From Nostoc sp. KVJ3 (GTDB taxonomy: Bacteria > Cyanobacteriota > Cyanobacteriia > Cyanobacteriales > Nostocaceae), in contig NZ_WWFG01000001.1 in NCBI RefSeq assembly GCF_026127265.1, forward strand, positions 1,556,501-1,620,500: 64,000 nt of DNA, read 5' to 3'. The translations under genes and the position numbers were made by a program. Every line of letters starts with the position of its first letter. The first letter of the stretch is position 1. Below are positions 27,701 through 35,601 of the stretch, piece after piece. Under the pieces are notes generated by a model. That model made no database searches, was not told the origin of the DNA, and was given only the letters and a program-made list of their open reading frames with translations.

Positions 27701-30631
27701 CTCTGGCAAGATGTAGATTTAGCAGTACAGTTTAGTGAGTTGGCTTTCAATGTCGTCTTAAAACTCGATGCGAAAGCGACTAAACCTGAAGTAGTAATGA
27801 TGCTGGGAACATTTATCCGACACCGCAAATCTCACATCAAAGAAACGTTACCACTTTTGAGTGAGGGCTACGCGACTGCCCTAGAAGTCGGAAACCTGCA
27901 ATTCGCCGGATATAGTGGACAGTGTTTCTGTCTAAATGCTTTTTGGTGCGGTCAGCCTCTTGCCACCTTAGAGCAGGATACAGGCACTTACTACAATGGT
28001 TTAGCGCAACTTAACCAATTGACAACAGCCAATCACTGCCGGATCTATTGGCAATCTATTTTAAATTTACTGGGTTTTGTGGAGCAGCCCACCATTTTGT
28101 CTGGGTCAGCCCTCCAAGAGACGGAATTTCTGCTCCTGCTGCGATCTGCAAATGACCTATTTGGGTTGTATCACTTCTATTTGTATAAGCTGACCCTTTG
28201 CTTTTTATTTGGGGAAGTTGAACAAGCTAACAACCATGCAATTGAGTCCAGAAAGTATTTAATGGCTGCTCCGGGAACAGTCACCGAAGCTGCATTTTAT
28301 TTCTATGATTCTTTGATTGCCATAGCACTGTTGAGTCAACCGTCAAGCGAGGTGTCAAAAGCATTAGAGCGGGTGGCACAAAACCAAACCCAGTTACAGC
28401 ATTGGGCGCACCATGCTCCAATGAATTACCAGCATAAGGTTGATTTAGTAGAAGCAGAAAAATGTCGAGTCTTAGGACAAAAAGCCGAAGCCATTGAGTT
28501 TTACGATTTGGCGATATCTGGAGCTAAAGCCAACGAATATATCCAAGAAGAAGCCTTAGCCAACGAACTCGCCGCTAAATTCTACCTCGACTGGGGCAGA
28601 CAGCGCATAGCTGGGGACTACATGATTGAAGCCTACTATAGCTATGCTCGGTGGGGTGCGAAAGCCAAGGTTGCTGAATTAGAAAGACGCTATCCGCAAC
28701 TGCTGACTTCTATACTCCAACAAAATCGTACTGCCTTCTCGGTTAACGAAACCGTCTTCGCTACAGGTACAGTCACCTCCACTAGTTCTTCCTCCAGCGT
28801 CTCTGATTCCCTCGATTTAAAAGCTATTCTCAAGGCTTCTCAAAGTATCTCCGGCGAAATCGAACTGGAAAAACTTCTCTCGGCGTTACTTAGAATCCTC
28901 ATCGAAAATGCGGGGGCTGATAAATGTGTGTTAATGCTCGTGCAAGACGATTCGCTACGCGACCCTAAAGGTGAACGCCTACTAATTAAAGGGTCAATTA
29001 TTGAGGGTTCGGAGCCAGTCGTGTTGCAGCGCCTTCCCATTGAGTCGAGTCAGGATATTCCCCTGAAACTGATTTACAAAGTGAAAAACCACAGACAGAC
29101 TGCTGTACTGCTTGATGCAACGGCTGATCCGACCTTAGTCAATGACCCCTATATCATGCGTCAGCAACCGAAGAGTATCTTGTGTAGCCCGATTTTGCAT
29201 CAAGGTAAGTTCCTGGGTATTTTATATCTCGAAAATAATTTAGCAACGGGGGCGTTCACGAGCGATCGCGTGGAACTACTCAATTTACTCTGCGCCCAAG
29301 CCGCAATTTCTTTGGAAAATGCCCAACTTTACGAGCGATCGCAGCAATATGCCCAACAGCTAGAGCAGTCATTCGCCGAATTGAGTGTAAGTAACTCTCG
29401 CTTTGAGAAACTTGTCGATAATGTTCCTGGCGTTGTTTATCAATACTGCATATCTGCTGATGGTGCAATTTCCCTAGCGTACATCAGTGCAGAATGTTAC
29501 GACCTATATGAAATTACGCCAGATCAAGCCATGTCCAATTGGCAGTTGCTGATAGAAGCCATACATCCAGATGATACTGCAAGTTACCAGCAGTCTATTA
29601 CCGACTCGATGCAAACCTTAACTCCTTTTAAGTGGTCAGGGCGAATTATTACACAATCTGGAATCGTTAAGTGGATTCACGGCGAAGCTCGAATCGAACA
29701 ACTTGCTGATGGTTCTCTGGTTTGGGATGGATTATTGTTGGATATTAGCGAACAGCAAGCTGCGCTACGCGATCGCAAACGGGCAGAGCAAGAACTGCAA
29801 AATGCCCAATTACAAATTGTTCAAAGTGAAAAAATGTCAGCTTTGGGTAATTTAGTCGCAGGGGTAGCTCACGAAATGAATAATCCTCTCGGTTTTATTG
29901 CTGCCAGTCTTAAACAAGTTAAACCCACCCTGGCTGATATTGTTGGACATTTGAAACTCTATCAAGAAAATCTACCAAATCCAGCCGAGGAAATTATTGA
30001 ACACGCCGAAGAAATCGACTTGGATTATAGCTTATCAGACTTGCCCAAGATGATTGATTCTATGTCTATGGCGTGCGACAGGCTGAAAAACATCAGCACC
30101 AGTTTACGTACTTTCTCTCGTGCCGATCAAGATTACAAAGTGCCATTTAATATTCATGAAGGCATTGATAGCACAATTTTAATTTTGAAACATCGTCTCA
30201 AGGCAAATGAACAACGTCCCGCCATTGAAGTTGTCACCAACTACGGTAACTTACCTCAAATTGAATGCTTTCCCGGTCAATTAAATCAGGTATTTATGAA
30301 TCTGATCGCAAACGCTATTGATGCCTTAGATGAATCTAATCATGGACGAAGTTTTCAGGAAATTAAAACCAATCCTAACTGCATTACAATTACAACCTCA
30401 CTCGAAGATAATCTAGTTAAAATTGCTATTGCTGATAATGGAAAGGGGATGAATGAATCAGTAAAATCAAAAATATTTGACCATTTATTTACGACAAAAG
30501 CTGTTGGTAAAGGTACGGGATTAGGGTTAGCGATCGCTCGGCAAATTGTCGAATCAACTCACGGCGGTAAATTGAGTTGTAACTCGGTTTTAGGTGAAGG
30601 TACAGAATTAATCATTGAAATTCCGGTATAA
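24788..30631 (+). CDS. Hybrid Ser/Thr-His kinase with GAF and PAS domains, unit F
   Basis: A 1947-aa hybrid kinase. I chose the ATG at 24788 (MVSTLVSIPGYRISE) because it matches the other units and follows the leader hairpin; the frame is also open back to 24746. Order: Ser/Thr kinase (HKDIKPAN, DFS), P-loop ATPase nearly identical to unit E, unit-E-type helical region, GAF (about 1346-1514), one PAS domain (about 1534-1657), then histidine kinase with His1695 in HEMNNP, DNGKGM and GTGLGLAI. The GAF domain has a short extra stretch SLRDPKGER (near 28951-28977) absent from D and E. The decayed palindrome of the kinase domain lies at 25092-25117. This is the last unit of the array. The stop is 15 bp from the convergent pyrB stop, and the sequence after it resembles the B-C spacer. 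Confidence 0.92.
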   Translation: MVSTLVSIPGYRISEELYSGSRTLVYRGYRETDSLPVVIKLLKNPYPNFSELLQFRNQYTIAKNLNSPLIVQTYSLEPYQNSYAVVMEDFEGISLKNYFTSPETRYMATLEEFLRIAIALCNTLDILYRERIIHKDIKPANILINPETKQVKLIDFSIASLLPRETQTLINPNVLEGTLAYISPEQTGRMNRGIDYRTDFYSLGVTFYELLTGVLPFQSDDPMELVHCHIAKLPPLLGNREEIPQVICDILMKLMAKNAESRYQSALGLKFDLENCLSQLQLSGRIESFEIASRDVCDRFIIPDKLYGRETEVQTLLDAFERVSLGATEMMLVAGFSGIGKTAVVNEVHKPIVRQRGYFIKGKYDQFQRNIPFSAFVQAFRDLMGQLLSESDAQIQQWSNQILEAVGDNGQVIIEVIPELSRIIGEQPPAIELSGTAAQNRFNLLFQKFTQVFTSLEHPLVMFLDDLQWADSASLKLMQLLMADTKHLLLIGAYRDNEVNPAHPLMLTLSEIQKAQATINTITLAPLSQVQVNQLVADTLKCTETLASPLSQLVYQKTQGNPFFATQFLKALHQDRLIEFNFQSGCWQCDIVQVITQAVTDDVVAFMAFQLRKLPQSTQNVLQLAACIGNQFDLATLAIVSQKSTIETASALWKALQEGLILPISDVYKFYQDETANSSNINQQIAISNEQLASYKFLHDRIQQAAYSLIPDDQKQRTHYQIGQLLLQQISSAATEDRIFEVVNQLNQGTSLITQQRERDELAQLNLIACRKARAATAYQAAREYVAVGLSLLGEKAWQQQYEMTLLFHNNAAELAMLCGDFEVMEQWIDIVIEQAHSLLEKLNVYRIRIQAKTSQNQLTESIAIGIQILQQLGVKIPETPTPSDIQQSIQEIRELIGDRKIADFVHLPVLTDANTIAIIQIASSIMPAAFGSGSPLYALLNSLSVKLSLQHGNISASAYNYVCHSIIVCNLWQDVDLAVQFSELAFNVVLKLDAKATKPEVVMMLGTFIRHRKSHIKETLPLLSEGYATALEVGNLQFAGYSGQCFCLNAFWCGQPLATLEQDTGTYYNGLAQLNQLTTANHCRIYWQSILNLLGFVEQPTILSGSALQETEFLLLLRSANDLFGLYHFYLYKLTLCFLFGEVEQANNHAIESRKYLMAAPGTVTEAAFYFYDSLIAIALLSQPSSEVSKALERVAQNQTQLQHWAHHAPMNYQHKVDLVEAEKCRVLGQKAEAIEFYDLAISGAKANEYIQEEALANELAAKFYLDWGRQRIAGDYMIEAYYSYARWGAKAKVAELERRYPQLLTSILQQNRTAFSVNETVFATGTVTSTSSSSSVSDSLDLKAILKASQSISGEIELEKLLSALLRILIENAGADKCVLMLVQDDSLRDPKGERLLIKGSIIEGSEPVVLQRLPIESSQDIPLKLIYKVKNHRQTAVLLDATADPTLVNDPYIMRQQPKSILCSPILHQGKFLGILYLENNLATGAFTSDRVELLNLLCAQAAISLENAQLYERSQQYAQQLEQSFAELSVSNSRFEKLVDNVPGVVYQYCISADGAISLAYISAECYDLYEITPDQAMSNWQLLIEAIHPDDTASYQQSITDSMQTLTPFKWSGRIITQSGIVKWIHGEARIEQLADGSLVWDGLLLDISEQQAALRDRKRAEQELQNAQLQIVQSEKMSALGNLVAGVAHEMNNPLGFIAASLKQVKPTLADIVGHLKLYQENLPNPAEEIIEHAEEIDLDYSLSDLPKMIDSMSMACDRLKNISTSLRTFSRADQDYKVPFNIHEGIDSTILILKHRLKANEQRPAIEVVTNYGNLPQIECFPGQLNQVFMNLIANAIDALDESNHGRSFQEIKTNPNCITITTSLEDNLVKIAIADNGKGMNESVKSKIFDHLFTTKAVGKGTGLGLAIARQIVESTHGGKLSCNSVLGEGTELIIEIPV

Positions 30632-30646
30632 TTTCTGTTTTGAATG

Positions 30647-31675
30647 TTAAACCTTACTGCTTCCTATCAAATACAACAGTGCCATCCGAACGGCGACACC
30701 ACTGGTAACTTGTGATTGAATGAGACTAAATTCCGGGTCATCCATCAAATCAGAGCTAATTTCTACGCCACGATTGACTGGGCCTGGATGCAAAACTTTG
30801 ACATTAGGTTTACAAAGTTGTAGCTTTGCACGTGTAATGCCAAATAGCTGATGATATTCTCGCAAACTTGGTAGTAAATAAGCGGTCATTCGTTCCTTTT
30901 GCAGACGTAAAGTCATGACAAAATCAGCATTTTGCAAAGCTGGTTCTAGCTGCCAGTGGAGAAATAGTTGGGGAGTGGGAGAGTGAGGGAATAACTCTTG
31001 ACTCCTGACTTCTGACTCTTCAGAGATATACTCAGCAAATAATTTGGGTAAGAGGGTGGGAGGGGCTGCGAGATGCACTTCGGCACCACTGGCAATTAAA
31101 CTCCAGATATTCGATCGCGCCACACGAGAATGGAGAATATCTCCAACAATGGCAATCTTTTTCCCTTTTAATAGTTCCAGTCGGGGATTAGCTGGGTCAA
31201 TAAGAGTACAAATAGTAAATAAATCTAGCAGTGCTTGGGAAGGATGCTCGTGTTGACCATCACCAGCATTGAGGACACTAACTCGGACACCGAGACGATC
31301 CATTTCAGCCGCGATCGCATTTGGTACTCCTGCCTCTCGATGGCGGACTACCATAATATCAGTTCCCATAGCCAAGTAGGTCTTCGCTGTATCGAGAATT
31401 GTCTCTCCCTTTGTCATGGAAGAACTGGCTGCGGCGAAATTGAGTGTATCTGCACTTAAGCGTTTCGCTGCGAGTTCAAAACTGCTGCGAGTGCGGGTAG
31501 AAGATTCAAAAAATAAATTTGCTACCACTTGTCCCTGCAAGGTTGGCACTTTCTTCGTCCGCCGCGATAGCACCTCTTGAAAAGAGGCCGCAGTTTGCAA
31601 AACAGTATCGTATTCAGTGGTAGTGAAGTCACCTAGGGAAAGAATATGATGACGATTCCAGGTGTTAGTAGGCAT
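30647..31675 (-). CDS. pyrB: Aspartate carbamoyltransferase
   Basis: Catalyses carbamoyl phosphate + L-aspartate to N-carbamoyl-L-aspartate, an early step of pyrimidine synthesis. The 342-aa product has the carbamoyl-phosphate motif FFESSTRTRSSFE (Ser58-Arg63), HPSQALLDLFTI for substrate binding and HPGPVNRGVEI near the C-terminus. I chose the ATG at 31675 (MPTNTWNRHHILSLGDF). The frame continues upstream only through a repetitive GGGAGATGAG spacer that gives an unlikely Ser/Pro-rich N-terminus. Residues around SEESEVRSQELFPHSPTPQ (bases about 30965-31025) look like a low-complexity repeat inserted in a surface loop. The gene lies downstream of mgtE on the same strand with a 106-bp gap. pyrR is about 31 kb away. 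Confidence 0.93.
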   Translation of the reverse strand: MPTNTWNRHHILSLGDFTTTEYDTVLQTAASFQEVLSRRTKKVPTLQGQVVANLFFESSTRTRSSFELAAKRLSADTLNFAAASSSMTKGETILDTAKTYLAMGTDIMVVRHREAGVPNAIAAEMDRLGVRVSVLNAGDGQHEHPSQALLDLFTICTLIDPANPRLELLKGKKIAIVGDILHSRVARSNIWSLIASGAEVHLAAPPTLLPKLFAEYISEESEVRSQELFPHSPTPQLFLHWQLEPALQNADFVMTLRLQKERMTAYLLPSLREYHQLFGITRAKLQLCKPNVKVLHPGPVNRGVEISSDLMDDPEFSLIQSQVTSGVAVRMALLYLIGSSKV

Positions 31676-31781
31676 AGAATTTGGGAGTGGGGACAAGGGA
31701 GATGAGGGAGATGAGGGGGACAAGGGAGATGAGGGAGAAATAATCTAATCCACCATCAATGCCCAATGCCCCAATCCCCTT

Positions 31782-33134
31782 TCACGCTGGTAAATGGAAA
31801 ACGTTTAAAGCTAGAGAAATTAGGCTAAGAAACGTTAAAAACCCAATTGTATCTAGCATTGTAGTCACTAACGGGCCACTAACCAAAGCTGGGTCAAGTT
31901 TTAACCGTTTCAAAGCCATTGGTAGCAAAGTGCCGAGTGTAACAGCCACAATTGTATTAGTTGCCATTACCATTCCGGCAATTAAAGCCACCCATCGTTC
32001 TTGGGGTTGTGCCCAAATTAAGGAAAGTAGGATCATCGTTGTGGCTAAAGCTAAGGCTGTACCTAGACCTGCTAGAAGTTCTTTGCGGAGAATTTTTAAG
32101 GTATCTTTGGGTGTTACCTCGCCTACTCCCAAGCCACGAATTGTTACCGTTAATGATTGAATACCAACAGTACCACCAGTGTTAGAAAAAATTGGCATGA
32201 TCACTGCTAAAACTGGTACTGCGGAGATTACAGATTGAAAAGGCGCGATCGCACTGGCGGCACCAATATACAGTGCCATAATGCCCAATAGCCAAGGCAA
32301 GCGGTTGCAAATTGTGAGTAGGGGAGGGGATAAAGCAGCTTCATCACCACTCACACCCGCAAGTTTTTGGATATCTTCTGTGGCTTCCTCTTCCAAAATA
32401 TCCATCACATCATCAATGGTAACGATGCCAACTAATCGGTCTTCCCGATCGACGACGGGGATAGCGATTAAGTCATAGCGCTGCATGATTCGCGCTACTT
32501 CTTCTTGAGGAGTTTCAGTTTTAACTTTGATGACGCGATCGCTAGAAATATCCTTGATGAAAACTTCGGGAAAGGTAAACACCAACTGGCGCAATGAAAC
32601 TACTCTCACCAGCGTTCGATTGTCATCTGTGACGTAGGCGTAGTAAATCGACTCTTTATCTTGATCTTGACGGCGGATTTTGCTTAAGGCTTCGCCTACA
32701 GTCAATCCTTGGCGCAACCTGACATATTCGGTAGTCATCACCCGCCCAGCGGTACCTTCTGGATAACCGAGAATAGTTGCTGTTGCTTGCCTTTGTTCTG
32801 GACTCAGTTCTTGTAATAGCCGTTTGATTACCCCAGCAGGTAGTTCATCAAATAATTCTGCCCGTTCGTCGGGACTCATCGCTTCTACAAGCTGCACTAC
32901 CTGGACATCATGCAGAGAATTAATTAGTTCTTCTTGAACCTCTGTTGGGAGATATTCAAATACATCAATTGCCTGATCTTTGTTGAGTAAACGGAATGCG
33001 ATCGCTCGTTGTTTTTCAGGCAGTTGTGTAATATATTCTCCCACATCTACTGGTTGTAAGCGATTTAAATCCCATTTTAACTGGTTTAAATCGGTAGTCT
33101 CAGTCAGCAAATCCCGAATATCTTGTGTGAGCAT
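31782..33134 (-). CDS. mgtE: MgtE-type magnesium transporter
   Basis: A 450-aa inner-membrane Mg2+ channel/transporter. The N-terminal helical MgtE_N domain covers about residues 20-130 (LNSLHDVQVVQLVEAMSPDERAEL region). A CBS pair follows at about 135-255, with IPVVDREDRLVGIVTIDDVMDI. The C-terminal membrane domain (about 275-450) has about five hydrophobic segments, including the conserved PIFSNTGGTVGIQSLTVTIRG region. In the family, the N and CBS domains sense cytosolic Mg2+ and gate the pore. Length is normal. The start has an AGGAG sequence 7 nt upstream (33142-33146 on the complement), directly abutted by a strong hairpin. Confidence 0.95.
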   Translation of the reverse strand: MLTQDIRDLLTETTDLNQLKWDLNRLQPVDVGEYITQLPEKQRAIAFRLLNKDQAIDVFEYLPTEVQEELINSLHDVQVVQLVEAMSPDERAELFDELPAGVIKRLLQELSPEQRQATATILGYPEGTAGRVMTTEYVRLRQGLTVGEALSKIRRQDQDKESIYYAYVTDDNRTLVRVVSLRQLVFTFPEVFIKDISSDRVIKVKTETPQEEVARIMQRYDLIAIPVVDREDRLVGIVTIDDVMDILEEEATEDIQKLAGVSGDEAALSPPLLTICNRLPWLLGIMALYIGAASAIAPFQSVISAVPVLAVIMPIFSNTGGTVGIQSLTVTIRGLGVGEVTPKDTLKILRKELLAGLGTALALATTMILLSLIWAQPQERWVALIAGMVMATNTIVAVTLGTLLPMALKRLKLDPALVSGPLVTTMLDTIGFLTFLSLISLALNVFHLPA

Positions 33135-33141
33135 AATATAT

Positions 33142-33195
33142 CTCCTAAGTCTCCCCCGCGCTGGGAGACTTCCTCACCAGCTCAGAGGAGGTTGA
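33142..33195 (-). promoter_or_regulatory. mgtE leader hairpin abutting the ribosome binding site
   Basis: Read on the minus strand, a CCTCCTC stretch (33185-33191) is followed by AAGTCTCCC paired with GGGAGACTT (33147-33171), then AGGAG and ATG 7 nt later. CTCCT could pair with AGGAG and extend the stem over the ribosome binding site. I saw no M-box consensus, so this is only a candidate translational control element. Confidence 0.35.
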
Positions 33196-33892
33196 TACTG
33201 CCATCTGGTGGACTATGGTCCATAAAATTTCAACAATTCAATATCGATATTTAAATTAAGGCGTTGTTAGTCATCATCGTAACCCGGAATAGCGCTCTCC
33301 GGTAGATACTGAATATTAGCATTCAATCTTTTTACATTGCGAGAGACTCGCGCAAAGCAATCAGGTTCGGTTAAGGTTATTTGATGAAAATAATAGATCC
33401 CAAATCCGCGATAAATAGCCATCAGGACGAAGGACTGATGATTGTAAAGACGGCGATTTATCGCGTCTCTTACCTTAACCTAACAGTATTGAGCGCTAAG
33501 GGATCGGGGAAATCATAACTAAATTAATTATGCGGATAGGATATTAAATAAAATGGTGCGTTAGCTTTTGGCATAACGCACCCTAAGAAAAAATATGTAT
33601 CAGGGTTTTGTGAAGAACGCAGTCTAGTACGTCACGGCGGAAATCAATACGGTTCGGTTAATGTTTTTCGATGAAAATTATAGATTGCAAAGGCACTATG
33701 AATCGCCGCCTCTACGAAATATTAATTATTGTAGAGACGGCGATTCATCGCGTCTATTGCCTTGTTGTAATAGTAGTCTATCAAGCTAGTTTTGAGGGGT
33801 TGTAGTAAGCACTTTAGTGCTTAGAAAATAAGGACTGAAGTCCTGACTACAAACTTTCTTAACCATCAATTTAAACTTGACAGACCATTAGT
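33196..33892. repeat. Repeat-rich spacer between mgtE and the coiled-coil gene
   Basis: No credible gene. Two diverged copies of a roughly 120-bp repeat lie at 33361-33490 and 33650-33760. Each has GGTTCGGTTAA, an AAATCCGCGATAAAT-like half and a GACGGCGATTTATCGCGTCT-like half. A GGTGCGTTA / TAACGCACC palindrome lies at 33555-33582, with a second copy at 49032-49059. A TAGTACGTCACGGCGGAAAT motif (33627-33646) recurs at 37147-37166. Confidence 0.7.
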
Positions 33893-34693
33893 CTATTTAT
33901 GAATAGTTTTCCGTTCTTTTTCAGCAGGTTCCTTATCTTTGAACAAGTCAGCCGCAGTTAGCAGTAATTCGCGCAAGGTTTGCTTAATCTGGCGCTCTTT
34001 TTTCGCTAGAGATGTACCAGCTTCACCTAGTTTATCTTCTAGTTGCGATCGCTTCTCTTCTACCTGTACAGCAATAGATTCTGCTTGCGGACGAGCTTTA
34101 TCATACCAGTGTTTAGCTTCGTCTAGATAATCTTGAACTTCTAGATTACGCCCACCATAGCGTGCAGCCAAGTTAGCTCGGACAATGGCTAGCTGTGCTT
34201 GTAGTTGCGCGTAACGTTTCTTTAACAATCCGACTTCTTCACTATCTTTAATGGCATTGACAGCAGAATCAATTGCAGTTTTGGTACTAGCAGATTTTTC
34301 CTTACCTGTCTCTTCAATCTCTGCCAAAATTACATCAACCTCTTGCTGGAATTGTTCTTCTTCTCCATCCAGTTGAGCCTGTAGCCGCTTGATATCTGTC
34401 TGAGTTTTAGTAATGGCTTCCTGTCTTTTACTATTAATTCCTTCCAGCGCACCTTCAATGGAAGCTGTCACCTCATCTTTGAGTTCGCTACCTTTTTCTT
34501 GGAAGTTTTCAATTACCGCAGAAACAGCATCTCTAACAAGGCTACGAAGTTCAGTAGAACCTTGTTTAAACTCAGAACCTACTTGAGAAACTGCCGACTT
34601 GACAATTTCTCGAATCCGATCGGTTCTCAATTGTCCGGTTTCTTTAGCTTGTTGCAAATCTGCTTGAATTTTTTCTTTGATATTGTTAGGCAT
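33893..34693 (-). CDS. Coiled-coil protein of unknown function
   Basis: A 266-aa, highly charged helical protein without signal peptide or membrane segment. I chose the ATG at 34693 (MPNNIKEKIQADLQQAKETG) over a TTG two codons upstream because AAGAG precedes it. The sequence has long Glu/Lys/Gln-rich amphipathic stretches (about residues 60-130 and 140-250), for example RLQAQLDGEEEQFQQEV and LLKKRYAQLQAQLAIVRANL. These suggest an apolipoprotein-like or structural coiled coil. I do not recognise a catalytic motif. It is divergent from the next gene at 34885. Confidence 0.75.
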   Translation of the reverse strand: MPNNIKEKIQADLQQAKETGQLRTDRIREIVKSAVSQVGSEFKQGSTELRSLVRDAVSAVIENFQEKGSELKDEVTASIEGALEGINSKRQEAITKTQTDIKRLQAQLDGEEEQFQQEVDVILAEIEETGKEKSASTKTAIDSAVNAIKDSEEVGLLKKRYAQLQAQLAIVRANLAARYGGRNLEVQDYLDEAKHWYDKARPQAESIAVQVEEKRSQLEDKLGEAGTSLAKKERQIKQTLRELLLTAADLFKDKEPAEKERKTIHK

Positions 34694-34884
34694 TTTCAAC
34701 TCTTGGGATTTAACTAATTGGGATAAAATTTTCTAGAAATGTTCCTACACCCACATTATGGCGTAGCCTGATAGAGGTAGACACTTCCTTTAGATAGAAA
34801 ATTACAGACCCAAAGAGGTGATGTGTAAGATGTTGCCCATTTGTGAGATGATGAGTGTTTGGTGGTAGTAATTGAGAAGAAAAT

Positions 34885-35109
34885 ATGTGGCGAGTAAATA
34901 TTACTTGTTCGGGTGATGCTTGGAAGCTTTATGGTACTGCTTTTAAAGCGATCGCAGAAAAATATCAAGGTGAATTGATTGGTTCTAAAAAGATGCCAGA
35001 TGGGACACGCATCATGTCCTATAAAATTGAGGATGTTAGCGATGCAGAAGCTTTTCAAGAAGACTGTACAAATTTTACGGGATTTACCACTGACTTTGAA
35101 TCTCTGTAA
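34885..35109 (+). CDS. Small conserved-looking protein, unknown function
   Basis: A 74-aa protein starting MWRVNITCSGDAWKLYG, with no signal peptide or membrane segment. GAGAAGAAAAT precedes the ATG and is a plausible ribosome binding site. The composition is ordinary and the frame is clean. The overall pattern (a beta strand, a helix GTAFKAIAEKYQG, then strands) suggests a small alpha/beta fold. The c6-like cytochrome gene starts 48 bp downstream on the same strand, so the two may be co-transcribed. I cannot assign a function. Confidence 0.65.
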   Translation: MWRVNITCSGDAWKLYGTAFKAIAEKYQGELIGSKKMPDGTRIMSYKIEDVSDAEAFQEDCTNFTGFTTDFESL

Positions 35110-35157
35110 TCTGATACTTATGCCTAGAACTAAGATATCTAAATCGGGAGAAGTTAA

Positions 35158-35490
35158 TTGAAAACAATACTCACATTGGCATTAGTAACATTTTTATTCA
35201 TAAGTACTTTTACCTTAACTGCTAGTGCAACAGAAACAGTTAACGGCGAACAAATCTTTAGTGTTCATTGTGCTGGTTGTCATATTAACGGCAGCAACAT
35301 AATTCGGCGAGGTAAAAATCTCAAAAAGCAAGCGCTGAAAAAGTATGGTATGGATTCAATAGAGGCAGTTACATCTATAGTTACCAATGGTAAAAGTAAT
35401 ATGTCAGCCTACAAGGATCGCCTCAGCGAACAACAAATTCAAGATGTTGCTGCTTATGTTCTCGAACAAGCTGCAAAAGACTGGCGTTAA
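35158..35490 (+). CDS. Cytochrome c6-like protein (petJ family)
   Basis: A 110-aa precursor of a soluble c-type cytochrome of the thylakoid lumen or periplasm. The signal peptide is about residues 1-24, ending near ASA. It has the heme motif CAGCH, a c6-like NLKKQALKKYGMDSIEAV stretch, the probable axial Met in SNMSAY and the C-terminal AYVLEQAAKDW. The start is TTG with GGGAGAAG just upstream. In classical c6 the segment reads TQVTNGK; here it is SIVTNGK, so the heme-tuning Gln is replaced by Ile. This is known from c6-like variants of lower potential. It may therefore be a c6B/C-type protein and not the main photosystem I donor. Confidence 0.85.
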   Translation: MKTILTLALVTFLFISTFTLTASATETVNGEQIFSVHCAGCHINGSNIIRRGKNLKKQALKKYGMDSIEAVTSIVTNGKSNMSAYKDRLSEQQIQDVAAYVLEQAAKDWR

Positions 35491-35601
35491 AAAGTCAGGA
35501 GTTGGGAGTTAGAAGTTAGGAATTATGAATTATCAGTTATGATTTATCTATTAGTAATTCTTAAGTCTCTTCATTACTAGCTTTTCACTCGTAAATTAAA
35601 A

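Noticed and set aside
31759..32160. Plus-strand 133-codon frame opposite mgtE
   Set aside because: It is a shadow of the mgtE coding sequence, which is full length with clear domains.
33135..33300. M-box (Mg2+) riboswitch before mgtE
   Set aside because: The conserved M-box core sequences were not found. Only a hairpin at the ribosome binding site can be supported.
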